Assembly: GCF_003860525.1 (NCBI RefSeq)
Contig: NZ_CP034161.1
Location: 3,038,001-3,102,000, forward strand
Direction of reading: 5' to 3'
DNA: 64,000 nt
Origin: Epilithonimonas vandammei
GTDB lineage: Bacteria > Bacteroidota > Bacteroidia > Flavobacteriales > Weeksellaceae
The notes below the pieces were generated by a model. That model saw nothing but the letters and a program-made list of their open reading frames with translations, ran no database searches and was not told the origin of the DNA. The position numbers were made by a program, and so were the translations under genes. Below are positions 35,814-45,157 of the stretch, in pieces. The stretch's first letter is position 1. Each line of letters starts with the position of its first letter.

Positions 35814-36641
35814 TTACGCAAGAGCAACTCTTACAAATCCTGTTACCTTAAGATCAGCATTGATAGATTTTACGTAATCAGCTACTGATATGCTAGAATC
35901 CTTGATGAAATCTTGGTGTACCAAAGTATTGTCTTTGTAAAATCTCTGCATTTTACCTTTAAGGATATTATCGATAATGTTTGCTGGTTTTCCTTCCTCA
36001 ATAAGTTTGTGTCTTTCGATTTCCAATTCTTTATCGATAGTTTCTTGGGATACAGCATTCTCGTCAAGAGCAATTGGGTTCATTGCAGCAACCTGCATAG
36101 AAACAGATTTTGCAGCCTCATCTGCACCATCTACTTTAGCAGAAAGAGAAGTGATCGCAGCAATCTTGTTTCCTGCGTGAATGTAAGCACCTAAGAAAGC
36201 ACCTTGGATTGTTTCAAAAGAACCAATCTCGATTTTTTCACCGATAACACCTGTTTGCTCGATCAATTTGTCAGCAACAGTCATTCCGTGAAAATCAGAA
36301 GCTAGGAACTCTTCTTTGTTAGCATAAAAGATAGCCTGCTCTGCAAGTTCGTAAGCTAGCTCTATGAAAGCTTCGTTCTTAGCCACAAAGTCAGTTTCAC
36401 AGTTCAAAGAGATTATCACACCTAAAGTGTTATCCTCATTTACTCTTGCGATAACTGCACCTTCAGAAGAATCTCTATCTGCTCTGTTAGCAGCCACTTT
36501 TTGTCCTTTTTTTCTAAGGATATCGATTGCTTTCTCGAAATCTCCTTCAGCTTCTACTAAAGCTTTCTTGCAGTCCATCATTCCTGCGCCTGTCGTGTTT
36601 CTTAGTTTTGCTACGTCTGCAGCTACTGGTGTATAAGACAT
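35814..36641 (-). CDS. tsf: Translation elongation factor Ts
   Basis: 275 residues, nucleotide exchange factor for EF-Tu. The N-terminal UBA-like domain (VAKLRNTTGAGMMDCKKALVEAEGDFEKAIDILRKKG) and the NCETDFVAKNEAF motif that contacts EF-Tu are intact, and length is normal. A consensus -7 (TATATTTG, reverse strand, 36701-36708) is just upstream. Unlike the usual rpsB-tsf pair, no rpsB precedes it; the next gene is divergent. Confidence 0.97.
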   Translation of the reverse strand: MSYTPVAADVAKLRNTTGAGMMDCKKALVEAEGDFEKAIDILRKKGQKVAANRADRDSSEGAVIARVNEDNTLGVIISLNCETDFVAKNEAFIELAYELAEQAIFYANKEEFLASDFHGMTVADKLIEQTGVIGEKIEIGSFETIQGAFLGAYIHAGNKIAAITSLSAKVDGADEAAKSVSMQVAAMNPIALDENAVSQETIDKELEIERHKLIEEGKPANIIDNILKGKMQRFYKDNTLVHQDFIKDSSISVADYVKSINADLKVTGFVRVALA

Positions 36642-36700
36642 AATATAGATTGTTTTTTATTTAATTTTCGGATTTTATCTCCATCATTATTTACAGCGTG

Positions 36701-36708
36701 CAAATATA
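36701..36708 (-). promoter_or_regulatory. tsf -7 element
   Basis: TATATTTG on the reverse strand (followed by C), 60 nt before the tsf start. It indicates that tsf is transcribed from its own promoter. Confidence 0.6.
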
Positions 36709-36885
36709 GTGAATTTTATAAAAAAACAGTCATTTCATATAATCTTAATAAAGTGTAATATTACAATAACATTAAAATTAATTACGGCACAACCATCTCA
36801 ATTTTTTATGTTAAAAAACACAACACATTACAAGATTTAATTTATTTTTACGTTTTAGTTATGTCAAAGTGTTATCAAAAATATA

Positions 36886-37449
36886 ATGAAGCAGATTCTT
36901 TTACTTTTATTACTTTCTATATCGGTTAGCTCATTTTCTCAGGTTAGTGTTTTCGAAGCAAAAAGAACCACAGACCGAGCTGTGGTAGAAAAATTCATCA
37001 GAGACAACCCTAATCATCCGGCTGTGACTGAGCTTAAACAGAAAGCACTATCTATGAAATATGGCGGCAATCCTCAGATTGCAAAACCCACTGTAACAAC
37101 AATGACGGAAAATAAAATAGAAAAAACATCCAAAGTTGGAACATCCGCCATAAAAGGTGAACCCTCCGAACAAGCAAAAAAAACCGCAGCAATGCTCACT
37201 AGCCTTTTCAGCAATGACCCGAATAAAAAGGAAGCCATCGTTCAGTTTGTCAATAAATCCAAATGTAACCTTATTATTAAAATAAGTGGAAAAAAGTTTT
37301 ACAACCTAACCGTTCCTTCCAATGGACAGAACTATATACTGGTAGACAAAGGAAGCTATAATGTATCCACTTCCATTTGTGATGCTGTTTATAATCAAAA
37401 CAAAGCACTCACGAAAGATGTCATCATAACATTGAATGGCCCTAAATAA
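36886..37449 (+). CDS. Exported protein, possibly DUF6759
   Basis: 187 residues, signal peptide at 1-19. A short helical part (FIRDNPNHPAVTELKQKALSMKY) and a low-complexity linker lead into a C-terminal beta domain at about 118-187: AIVQFVNKSKCNLIIKISG, YNLTVPSNGQNYILVDKGSY, two cysteines. The C-terminal part resembles DUF6759 of Chryseobacterium relatives, from memory; function unknown. It overlaps the next gene by 14 nt. Confidence 0.7.
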   Translation: MKQILLLLLLSISVSSFSQVSVFEAKRTTDRAVVEKFIRDNPNHPAVTELKQKALSMKYGGNPQIAKPTVTTMTENKIEKTSKVGTSAIKGEPSEQAKKTAAMLTSLFSNDPNKKEAIVQFVNKSKCNLIIKISGKKFYNLTVPSNGQNYILVDKGSYNVSTSICDAVYNQNKALTKDVIITLNGPK

Positions 37450-38227
37450 GCTCACACATTACTTTTTGAAACTAATTAAGATCATATTATTTTTTAGTTG
37501 CACTATACTTTTTTCGCAAAAGAAAATTGACATCGATAGTTTACAGCTCAAAGACGCTAAAGAGCTTTTTGGAGACGATTACGGGAACATATATATCTAC
37601 AAAGCAAAAGATCTAAGTTTTACAAAATTCGATCCGGAAGGAAGACAATTGGGCAAGCTGATGATGACTTTTCCATACAAAGTTCAGAGCGTAAACAATC
37701 CGCTTAATATTGTAATGTTTTCCGAGAATGCGCAGGAAATCAAGTTTTTCGACCAAAACCTTAATGAAATCCAGAAAATAAGCCTCAGTGATACGTTCGG
37801 TTATATCTCTGCTGTTTATGCGGAGGATTTACAATTTGCTTGGATGATAGATGACAGTAATAAAACGCTGCTCCAGTTCAACTTCAGAAGTAATTCTGTC
37901 ATCAGCTCGTTTCCGTTCGGGACTAGTTTTCAATATATAAAGGATTTTCTTGTTTATGATAACAAAATTTACATTCTGAAGGAAAACACTTTTGAAGTTT
38001 ACAATACAAAAGCTGATTTATTATATTCTGCAGTTATTAATAACGTTAAAAAAATTAGAAGAAGTAATGACAAAATCTATATTTTCAGTGATAAAAAAAT
38101 TACGCAATTTGACGGAAAATCTTTAACAGAAACCTTCCGCCATCCCGACGCAAAAATTGTGGATAAAAACACTTCAGGATTTTTGGCACTCATAAAAGAC
38201 AAACTATATCTTTACAACCTTAAATAA
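37436..38227 (+). CDS. Exported beta-propeller-like protein
   Basis: 263 residues. Signal-like hydrophobic segment at about 8-27 (FLKLIKIILFFSCTILFSQ). The rest consists of repeated four-strand-like units with aromatic and Asp turns (DDYGNIYIYKAKDLSFTKFD, YDNKIYILKENTFEVYN, NDKIYIFSDKKITQFDG), which suggests a propeller. No catalytic motif. Its start overlaps the previous gene, so the two are probably translated together. No function can be given. Confidence 0.65.
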   Translation: MALNKLTHYFLKLIKIILFFSCTILFSQKKIDIDSLQLKDAKELFGDDYGNIYIYKAKDLSFTKFDPEGRQLGKLMMTFPYKVQSVNNPLNIVMFSENAQEIKFFDQNLNEIQKISLSDTFGYISAVYAEDLQFAWMIDDSNKTLLQFNFRSNSVISSFPFGTSFQYIKDFLVYDNKIYILKENTFEVYNTKADLLYSAVINNVKKIRRSNDKIYIFSDKKITQFDGKSLTETFRHPDAKIVDKNTSGFLALIKDKLYLYNLK

Positions 38228-38300
38228 TTAAAAAGAACTTTGATAAATCATAGTAAATTTATCATTGGTCATCACCCATCATTTATCAATAATAATAACG

Positions 38301-38915
38301 ATGCATATAGCTGTCACAGGAAATATCGGTGCCGGAAAAACCACACTCACAACAATGCTGTCCAAACATTATGGTTGGGAAGCACAATTTGAAGATGTAG
38401 ATCACAATCCTTATTTGGATGATTTTTATGGTGATATGTCCAAATGGAGTTTTGCACTTCAGATCTATTTCTTGGGAAGCAGATTCCGACAGGTAAAGGA
38501 GATCCGCGAGAGCGGCAAAAATGTCATCCAGGACAGAACCATCTATGAAGATGCACATATTTTTGCTGAGAATCTTGCTGAAATGAACCTCTTGTCCGAA
38601 AGAGATTTTAAAAACTATCTTTCTGTTTTTCAACTGATGAAAGACTTTGTTTCGGCACCTGATTTGCTAATCTATTTAAGAGCTGATATTCCGACTCTTG
38701 TAAAGCAAATCGCAAAAAGAGGAAGAGAATACGAAACCAGCATAAGCATAGATTATCTCTCCAAACTTAATAATAAATATCAGAACTGGATAGAAAATTA
38801 TAAAGAAGGCAAGCTTCTTATCATCGATGTTGATGATCTGGACTTTGTAGAAAAACAGGAAGACTTTGGTTATATCCTGGAAAGAATAGATGGAGAACTG
38901 AACGGTTTGTTTTAA
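38301..38915 (+). CDS. Deoxynucleoside kinase
   Basis: 204 residues from the ATG at 38301, which places the P-loop GNIGAGKTT right at the N-terminus as in this family; an upstream ATG at 38265 would add an unlikely leader. Other marks: FEDVDHNPYLDDFY, then QDRTIYEDAHIFA (the DRS-like motif) and LIYLRADIPTL with the lid RGREYE. It phosphorylates deoxynucleosides in the cytoplasm (salvage). Substrate choice cannot be read from sequence. Confidence 0.9.
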   Translation: MHIAVTGNIGAGKTTLTTMLSKHYGWEAQFEDVDHNPYLDDFYGDMSKWSFALQIYFLGSRFRQVKEIRESGKNVIQDRTIYEDAHIFAENLAEMNLLSERDFKNYLSVFQLMKDFVSAPDLLIYLRADIPTLVKQIAKRGREYETSISIDYLSKLNNKYQNWIENYKEGKLLIIDVDDLDFVEKQEDFGYILERIDGELNGLF

Positions 38916-38974
38916 ATTATGTCGGCAATAATTTTGACAAACCTTAAAATTAAATTGTCGATAATAACAAAGCC

Positions 38975-39325
38975 ATGATTAAAGTAATTCATAATAGCAA
39001 ATGTCCAAAATCAAGAGCCATTTTGGAATACTTGGACGAAAATGATACTAAATTTCAAATTATTGACGTTATAAAAGAACCTCTAAGTCTTTTCGAACTG
39101 AGGACTCTATTTAAAAAACTCAATAAAAAACCAAGTAAAATTCTTAGAAAATCCGACGATATTTTCAACGAACATTTTTCAAATTATGAAACTGTTAATG
39201 AAGAGGACGCATTGAAAATCATCGCTAGACATCCGGAAGTAATCCAGTGCCCTATTCTTATAAAAGGAAGAATTGCAATGCCAGGCAATCCCCTGGAGAA
39301 TGTAAAATTCTTTATCGAAAATTAA
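38975..39325 (+). CDS. ArsC/Spx-family thioredoxin-fold protein
   Basis: 116 residues. HNSKCPKSRAILEYLDEN carries a single active-site-like Cys (CPKS) and the fold pattern of glutaredoxin-type ArsC; EVIQCPILIKGRIAMPGNP supplies the cis-Pro loop. This is the housekeeping ArsC/YffB-like group and unrelated to the arsenate reductase in the ICE. Whether it reduces arsenate is unknown. Confidence 0.85.
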   Translation: MIKVIHNSKCPKSRAILEYLDENDTKFQIIDVIKEPLSLFELRTLFKKLNKKPSKILRKSDDIFNEHFSNYETVNEEDALKIIARHPEVIQCPILIKGRIAMPGNPLENVKFFIEN

Positions 39326-39351
39326 AATGTAATTTTCAATATTACACTACA

Positions 39352-39395
39352 AAGTGTTTAGAGTCTAAACTTAGAACTAAACACTTATTTTTTTA
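39352..39395 (+). terminator. Terminator after ArsC-like gene
   Basis: AAGTGTTTAG at 39352 and its complement at 39377-39386, then ATTTTTTTA. Confidence 0.75.
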
Positions 39396-39412
39396 TAATT
39401 AATTTAAAATTA

Positions 39413-39444
39413 TTTGTCTATCTGAAAAATAATTCTTTATTTTG
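39413..39444 (+). promoter_or_regulatory. Promoter of the rpmB operon
   Basis: TTTG at 39413-39416 and TATTTTG at 39438-39444 with a 21-nt spacer; the -7 is one base short of the consensus. Confidence 0.5.
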
Positions 39445-39482
39445 CACTCTCAAATATTCATTAGTCAAAAGAACATCGAGAT

Positions 39483-39731
39483 ATGTCAAGAATTTGCCAA
39501 ATAACAGGTAAGCGTGCAATGGTAGGAAACAACGTTTCCCACGCTAATAACAAAACGAAAAGACGTTTTGAAATTAATTTACTAGAGAAGAAATTTTATC
39601 TTCCTGAGCAGGAGAAACACGTTACTTTAAAAGTATCTGCTCACGGATTAAGAGTTATCAATAAGATTGGTATAGAAGAAGCTATCGAAAGAGCAGCTAG
39701 AAACGGATTCATTAAAAATACGACTAAGTAA
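39483..39731 (+). CDS. rpmB: 50S ribosomal protein L28
   Basis: 82 residues, full length. [29 protein letters not shown] is the family start, followed by [20 protein letters not shown]. First gene of rpmB-rpmG-DUF4295-ftsY; it overlaps rpmG by one base. Confidence 0.97.
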   Translation: MSRICQITGKRAMVGNNVSHANNKTKRRFEINLLEKKFYLPEQEKHVTLKVSAHGLRVINKIGIEEAIERAARNGFIKNTTK

Positions 39732-39913
39732 TGGCTAAAAAAGGTAACAGAGTTCAGGTAATTCTAGAATGTACTGAGCACAAGGAAAGCGGCGTAGCAG
39801 GAATGTCAAGATACATTACTACAAAAAATAAAAAGAATACTACAGAAAGACTGGAGCTTAAAAAGTTCAACCCAGTTCTTAAAAAGTATACTGTTCATAA
39901 AGAAATTAAGTAA
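39731..39913 (+). CDS. rpmG: 50S ribosomal protein L33
   Basis: 60 residues. [15 protein letters not shown] and [23 protein letters not shown] are typical. It keeps only one Cys in the area where other L33 forms have a zinc knuckle, so it is the zinc-free type. The ATG overlaps the last base of the rpmB stop. Confidence 0.95.
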   Translation: MAKKGNRVQVILECTEHKESGVAGMSRYITTKNKKNTTERLELKKFNPVLKKYTVHKEIK

Positions 39914-39932
39914 TTTATAAAAATAATTTACA

Positions 39933-40088
39933 ATGGCAAAAAAGGTAGTAGCAACGCTTCAAGGTGGTGCTGGATCAAAAAAAATGACAAAAGTAATCAA
40001 AATGGTGAAGTCTTCTAAATCTGGAGCTTACGTTTTTGAAGAAAAAGTAATGAACGCTGACGAAGTTGAAGGTTATTTAAAAAAATAA
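39933..40088 (+). CDS. DUF4295 small basic protein
   Basis: 51 residues: MAKKVVATLQGGAGSKK, then MTKVIKMVKSSKSGAY and a short acidic tail ending GYLKK. It is a conserved Bacteroidetes protein always found after L33 and probably ribosome-associated; that role is inferred from context. It starts 20 nt after rpmG. Confidence 0.85.
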   Translation: MAKKVVATLQGGAGSKKMTKVIKMVKSSKSGAYVFEEKVMNADEVEGYLKK

Positions 40089-40107
40089 TCCATAAACTGA
40101 TACAATA

Positions 40108-40138
40108 TAAAAACTACTCTTTTTAGGGTAGTTTTTTT
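40108..40138 (+). terminator. Terminator after DUF4295
   Basis: Stem AACTACTC/GGGTAGTT (one G-T pair) followed by a seven-T run. Confidence 0.75.
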
Positions 40139-40140
40139 GT

Positions 40141-40148
40141 TATCTTTG
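40141..40148 (+). promoter_or_regulatory. ftsY -7 element
   Basis: TATCTTTG fits the consensus exactly and lies directly behind the previous terminator. Confidence 0.55.
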
Positions 40149-40211
40149 TTTTGATTCAAAATAAAAATCTAAGGATCATTTATTGATTTTCATTTATCAT
40201 TTATACATAGA

Positions 40212-41168
40212 ATGAGCTGGTTTAAAAAAATATTCAAAAAAGAAGAAAAAGATACACTTGATAAGGGTTTGGAAAAATCCAGCCAAGGATTCTTTGACAA
40301 AATTTCAAGAGCTGTTGTTGGAAAAAACACTGTAGATGATGAGGTGCTTGATGACCTAGAAGATGTTCTTATTGCTTCTGACGTAGGTGCGGAAACAACT
40401 ATCAAGATTATTAAAAGAATTGAAGAACGCGTTGCCAAAGATAAGTATGTGAACGTATCCGAACTGGACCGGATCCTGCGCGAAGAAATATCTGGTCTAC
40501 TTCTGGAAAATCCTCATTTGCACACCGACAATATAGATACTTCTAAAAAACCATATGTCATTATGGTAGTAGGCGTGAATGGTGTTGGAAAGACAACAAC
40601 TATTGGAAAACTGGCAAATCAATTCAAATCTCAAGGACTTAAAGTAGTCTTAGGTGCGGCAGACACTTTCCGAGCTGCAGCCGTAGATCAGCTGGTCATT
40701 TGGAGTGAAAGAGTTGGTGTTCCTATTGTAAAACAAGGAATGGGTTCCGATCCTGCATCAGTGGCTTTTGATACTGTACAATCTGCGGTTGCCCAAAACG
40801 CAGATGTTGTTATCATTGATACAGCTGGAAGATTACATAATAAGGTAAATCTTATGAATGAACTTACCAAGATAAAACGCGTTATGCAGAAAGTGATTCC
40901 CGATGCACCACACGAAGTTCTTCTGGTTCTAGACGGATCCACTGGACAAAACGCTTTTGAGCAGGCAAAACAATTTACTGCTGCAACAGAAGTTTCTGCC
41001 TTAGCAGTTACCAAACTGGACGGCACGGCCAAAGGTGGCGTGGTGATAGGAATATCGGATCAGTTCCAGGTTCCCGTAAAATACATAGGCGTAGGAGAAA
41101 AGATGGAAGACCTTCAGATTTTTAACGGTATGGAATTTGTAGATTCATTTTTCAAACAAAGGAATTAA
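40212..41168 (+). CDS. ftsY: Signal recognition particle receptor FtsY
   Basis: 318 residues. N-domain helices, then the GTPase: GVNGVGKTTTIGKLA (G1), DTFRAAAVDQL, VIIDTAGRLHNK (G3), TKLDGTAKGG (G4) and GVGEKMEDLQIF. It lacks the long acidic N-terminal A-domain of E. coli FtsY, as usual in Bacteroidetes. Docks ribosome-SRP complexes at the membrane for co-translational insertion. Confidence 0.97.
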   Translation: MSWFKKIFKKEEKDTLDKGLEKSSQGFFDKISRAVVGKNTVDDEVLDDLEDVLIASDVGAETTIKIIKRIEERVAKDKYVNVSELDRILREEISGLLLENPHLHTDNIDTSKKPYVIMVVGVNGVGKTTTIGKLANQFKSQGLKVVLGAADTFRAAAVDQLVIWSERVGVPIVKQGMGSDPASVAFDTVQSAVAQNADVVIIDTAGRLHNKVNLMNELTKIKRVMQKVIPDAPHEVLLVLDGSTGQNAFEQAKQFTAATEVSALAVTKLDGTAKGGVVIGISDQFQVPVKYIGVGEKMEDLQIFNGMEFVDSFFKQRN

Positions 41169-41200
41169 ACACAAATTTTTTAACTTAAAAAGATTAAACT

Positions 41201-41458
41201 ATGGGTATTTTAACTTGGATTATCTTCGGACTTATTGCCGGAGCCATTGCAAAAGCTATCCATCCTGGTAAAGATCCGGGAGGCTGGCTTGTAACTATCA
41301 TTATTGGGATTGTAGGCGCTTTTATAGGTGGTGCAATCGGAACATATGTCCTCGGCTGGGGTGATGTAGACTCTTTTTGGAGCCCAAGAAGTTGGCTATT
41401 AGCCATTGGTGGCTCAGTCCTATTATTATTTATTTATAGTATGCTCACCAAAAAGTAA
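41201..41458 (+). CDS. GlsB/YeaQ/YmgE-family membrane protein
   Basis: 85 residues, three hydrophobic helices. ILTWIIFGLIAGAIAKAIHPGKDPGG and the Gly-rich VGAFIGGAIGTYVLG are the family signature (transglycosylase-associated protein). These proteins are stress-linked; no activity proven. It follows ftsY by 32 nt. Confidence 0.9.
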   Translation: MGILTWIIFGLIAGAIAKAIHPGKDPGGWLVTIIIGIVGAFIGGAIGTYVLGWGDVDSFWSPRSWLLAIGGSVLLLFIYSMLTKK

Positions 41459-41494
41459 ATTCAACAATAATTAAAATTTTTTACATTTTATTGC

Positions 41495-41523
41495 AAAAGC
41501 ATCAGGTTTTCTGATGCTTTTTT
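41495..41523 (+). terminator. Terminator after GlsB-like gene
   Basis: AAAAGCATCAG pairs across a 5-nt loop, followed by a T-run. Confidence 0.85.
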
Positions 41524-41566
41524 AATTATTAAATTATATATTTGAAATGTTAAAAATTTATTAATA

Positions 41567-44452
41567 ATGAAGAAAATCTTTACTACTCTCCTTTCTTTTG
41601 GGATGGTGGCTGGTGCATTAGCTCAGTGGACACCTACAGCAATGAAAGGTGAAGCTCTACGGCAAAATGGAGCAACCAAGTTTTATTCTTTGGATGTTAA
41701 CGTTATTCGCACACAACTGCAAAATGCCCAACTTACAGGGAAGGACAGCAAACCAGTAATCATTAGTGTACCAACTTTAAATGGTAAAATTGAAAGATTT
41801 AAAGTCTATAGTTTACCTGTAGTGGTGCAATCTTTGGCAGACAAATACCAATTGGGATCTTATGTAGGAACTGGAGTTGACGATCCAGAAAAGTACATCA
41901 GATTCTCTGTAGCTCCAGACGATTTCCAGTCGATGATCATTAAAAATGGCGTTTATGAATTTGTAGAACCACAAAACAAAGAAAAAACGGTTTATGGGGT
42001 CCATCCAAAGACCAACAAAACCAGTGGAGCAAGCGGATCTTGGCTTTGTAATAGTACCGAGCCTCTTGTCACAAAGAAGGAAATAGAAAAGCTTGCAAAT
42101 GGTTCTAACTTCACCAACAGTGCAACCGATTTTTCCAAAGCATCTGATAAAAAATATAGAACGATGCGCCTTGCGATGTCTGTAAATGGTGAATATACAG
42201 CATATCATGGCGGTACTGTTGCTGGGGCTTTGACAGCTATTAATGCGACTTTAACCCGTTGTAACGGAATTTTTGAAAATGATTTTGCACTGCATTTGAT
42301 TTTACAGGATTTTCCCTCTGTGATTTATACAGATGCTAGTACAGATCCCTATTCTACGAATTTGAAGCAATGGAATCAGCAATTACAAACTACATTGACA
42401 ACTAATGTTGGAAATGATAATTATGACATCGGCCATATGTTTGGTGCTTCTGGCGGTGGTGGTAACGCTGGCTGTATTGGGTGTGTGTGTATTAATCCAA
42501 CCACGGCTACTCCGTTAGGAAAAGGATCTGGAATTACTTCACCAGCAGATGGTATCCCAAAAGGAGACAATTTTGATATAGATTATGTAGCCCACGAAAT
42601 AGGACATCAATTAGGTGCCAATCATACATTTTCTAATAGTTTGGAAAGTAGTGGCCAAAATGTAGAGCCAGGATCAGGATCCACAATTATGGGATACGCA
42701 GGTATCACTGGTGCGACGGATGTTCAGGCACATTCAGATCCATACTTTCATATCAACAGTATTATACAGGTACAGAACAATCTTACTTCTAAAACCTGTG
42801 ATATTGAGACGGCAGTAGCAAATCAGCCACCAGTAATTGTTGCTATGCCAGACGTAACCATTCCTAAGAGTACTGCTTTCGTATTAACCGCGCAGGCAAC
42901 TGATGCGGAAGGAAACCCTATTACATATTGTTGGGAACAAACCGATAATGCAACTTCTACGACCAGTACAAGCAATTTAGGGAACAATACCAATGGACCT
43001 ACATTCAGATCTTGGAATCCTACAACTGAACCAGTTAGATATTTTCCAAAACTTAGTACAGTTTTAGCAGGAAACTTAAAAAGCACTACAGATTGGGAAG
43101 CTGTTTCTACAGTTGCAAGAACAACCAATTATAAAGTAACGGTACGAGACAATAATCCGGACAAAACACAACAACAAACTCAATATGGCACTCAAAGAGT
43201 TGTTGTAGGAACTGCAGGACCATTTAAGGTGACATCTACAAAGGTTTACAACAATGGTGTAGCTGCTTTCACTTGGAATCCAGTGGGAACAACTGCTGCG
43301 CCGTATAATGTAGCGAATGTAAAAATAGATTACACCACTGATAATGGTAATACTTGGACTGTTTTAGCAGCATCAACTCCTAATGATGGATCAGAAGAAC
43401 TAAACTTTAATACGTTCGCTACCAATTCTCAACTTACAATAAGAGTTTCCGCTTTAGGTAATGTTTTCTACGCTGTTGGAAAAGTTACAGTTTCTGAAAT
43501 GATGAATTGTAATGGAACAGCTCCAGCTGGTCTTGCAGCTTCAGAGATTAGTCAGACCGGTGCAAAAATAGATTGGGATGCTGTAGCTAATGCCACTTAT
43601 ACATTAAGATATAAAAAAGCTGCTGATACCAACTGGACAGAGGTTAACAATCTTACAACTAATACTTATACGATTTCTGGATTGGTATTAACTACAGCTT
43701 ATAATGTGAGTGTAGCTACCGTTTGTAGTGGATCAACTGGTGCTTACGCCACCATTAATTTTACAACAAAAGGCATTGAATATTGTACAGCGGGAGCAAC
43801 ATCTACAAGTTTTGAGAAAATATCCAATGTGACGTTTGCAAACATTAATAACAATTCTACATCTACAGCTGGATATGAAGACTTTACTGCCGTTACTGGA
43901 AATGTAACTGCTGGTCAGACTTACAATTTCTCAGCATCATTTTCCGGAACTTCTTATGCTGAGGACCAAGTGTTAGTATGGATAGATCTAAACCAAGATG
44001 GTGATTTTGATGATGCTGGTGAGAGAGTATTGGTAACATCTGCAAAGACATCTCCATGGACAGGAAGTATTGCAATACCTGCTACTGCAAAAATAGGACA
44101 AACAAGAATGAGAGTACGTCTTCACGATTCTACACTCACACCAAACACAACACCTTGCGGAACATCAAGTTATGGACAGGTAGAAGATTATACTCTTAAC
44201 GTTGGGCAGCTAGCCGTTTCTGATGTTAAGAAAAACTCAGTAAATGTGTATCCTAACCCGGCAAAAGATATCATTAATATTTCTAATGTATCTTCAAAAG
44301 CTCAGTTCGAGATCTACTCTGTAGGTGGACAATTGGTAAACCAAGGAATAACAGACGGAAAAGTGAATGTTTCTAAATTAACAAAAGGCGTTTACATCCT
44401 ATCTGTAGAATCAAATGGTGAGAAAACTCAAACCAAATTCATAAAGAATTAA
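41567..44452 (+). CDS. Secreted reprolysin-like zinc metalloprotease, T9SS substrate
   Basis: 961 residues. Signal peptide to about 19, a propeptide-like region, then the peptidase with VAHEIGHQLGANHTF (HExxHxxGxxH zinc site near residue 345) and a Met-turn region SGSTIMGYAGI. Next are an Ig/PKD-like domain, a fibronectin III domain (about 645-735) and a GEVED domain (EYCTAGATS to the VEDYTL motif). The last ~75 residues, from VYPNPAKDIINISN to FIKN, form a type A T9SS sorting domain. Acts outside the cell; likely protein degradation for nutrition. Confidence 0.93.
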   Translation: MKKIFTTLLSFGMVAGALAQWTPTAMKGEALRQNGATKFYSLDVNVIRTQLQNAQLTGKDSKPVIISVPTLNGKIERFKVYSLPVVVQSLADKYQLGSYVGTGVDDPEKYIRFSVAPDDFQSMIIKNGVYEFVEPQNKEKTVYGVHPKTNKTSGASGSWLCNSTEPLVTKKEIEKLANGSNFTNSATDFSKASDKKYRTMRLAMSVNGEYTAYHGGTVAGALTAINATLTRCNGIFENDFALHLILQDFPSVIYTDASTDPYSTNLKQWNQQLQTTLTTNVGNDNYDIGHMFGASGGGGNAGCIGCVCINPTTATPLGKGSGITSPADGIPKGDNFDIDYVAHEIGHQLGANHTFSNSLESSGQNVEPGSGSTIMGYAGITGATDVQAHSDPYFHINSIIQVQNNLTSKTCDIETAVANQPPVIVAMPDVTIPKSTAFVLTAQATDAEGNPITYCWEQTDNATSTTSTSNLGNNTNGPTFRSWNPTTEPVRYFPKLSTVLAGNLKSTTDWEAVSTVARTTNYKVTVRDNNPDKTQQQTQYGTQRVVVGTAGPFKVTSTKVYNNGVAAFTWNPVGTTAAPYNVANVKIDYTTDNGNTWTVLAASTPNDGSEELNFNTFATNSQLTIRVSALGNVFYAVGKVTVSEMMNCNGTAPAGLAASEISQTGAKIDWDAVANATYTLRYKKAADTNWTEVNNLTTNTYTISGLVLTTAYNVSVATVCSGSTGAYATINFTTKGIEYCTAGATSTSFEKISNVTFANINNNSTSTAGYEDFTAVTGNVTAGQTYNFSASFSGTSYAEDQVLVWIDLNQDGDFDDAGERVLVTSAKTSPWTGSIAIPATAKIGQTRMRVRLHDSTLTPNTTPCGTSSYGQVEDYTLNVGQLAVSDVKKNSVNVYPNPAKDIINISNVSSKAQFEIYSVGGQLVNQGITDGKVNVSKLTKGVYILSVESNGEKTQTKFIKN

Positions 44453-44471
44453 ACAATAATTCTATCAATGG

Positions 44472-44507
44472 AAAACCCCGAATAATATTCGGGGTTTTGT
44501 TTTTTTA
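44472..44507. terminator. Terminator between metalloprotease and coaE
   Basis: AAAACCCCGAAT pairs with ATTCGGGGTTTT, T-run on the plus strand; it also serves converging coaE. Confidence 0.9.
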
Positions 44508-44523
44508 TGAGATAAAATAATTT

Positions 44524-45150
44524 CTAATTAAGTTCATTAACAAAAGCATCAGTTGCAACTCGCAAACTTTCAAAATCAGAATTATTGTAAATAATATAAT
44601 CCGCCAGTTTGATCTTTTCTTTTTCCGGCATTTGCTTCTGTACAACAGCTTCTACTTCACGATAAGTTTTATCATCTCTATCCATTGTCCTTTTTATTCT
44701 GAGGTTGTCATCCGCTGTAATCAAAAGAGATTTGTAGCATTGCAGATGCAGTTTCAGTTCAAAAAGAAGCGCGGTTTCTTTGAAAACAAATTCTGATTTT
44801 TGAGAATTTACCCACTTTTCAAAATCTATTTTAACCGCTGGATGAATCAAATGATTTAATTGTTCTAATAGTTCAGAATTATTAAAGACTTTTTCAGCAA
44901 CATATTTCCGATTATAAACGCCATTAGAATAAGCCTCAGTTCCCAAAAGCTCAATTATTTTTTCTTTTAAAACAGAATCTTTGTTGACAATATTCTTTGC
45001 TTCATCATCGGAATAATAAACGGGAAAACCTTTTTCCTCTAATAATTTTGCGACTGATGTTTTCCCTGAGCCAATTCCACCTGTTAATCCAATAATCTTG
45101 GGTATGGGAATGTCTTCTTCCTGATTCTGATTTATATCTTGTATTTCCAT
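44524..45150 (-). CDS. coaE: Dephospho-CoA kinase
   Basis: 208 residues, last step of CoA synthesis. IIGLTGGIGSGKTSVAKLLEEKGFPVYYSDDEAK holds the P-loop and the substrate Asp; HPAVKIDFEKW and RDDKTYREVEA are typical. About 14 extra residues at the start (DINQNQEEDIP) are not conserved; ATG options inside are lacking. It lies 7 nt downstream of the MBL-fold gene. Confidence 0.95.
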   Translation of the reverse strand: MEIQDINQNQEEDIPIPKIIGLTGGIGSGKTSVAKLLEEKGFPVYYSDDEAKNIVNKDSVLKEKIIELLGTEAYSNGVYNRKYVAEKVFNNSELLEQLNHLIHPAVKIDFEKWVNSQKSEFVFKETALLFELKLHLQCYKSLLITADDNLRIKRTMDRDDKTYREVEAVVQKQMPEKEKIKLADYIIYNNSDFESLRVATDAFVNELN

Positions 45151-45157
45151 AATTTAT

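Noticed and set aside
38265..38300. Earlier start for the kinase
   Set aside because: Would place 12 unusual residues before the P-loop that normally begins the protein.
38975..39325. Part of the arsenic resistance system
   Set aside because: It lies in chromosomal context 15 kb away and belongs to the housekeeping ArsC/Spx group.
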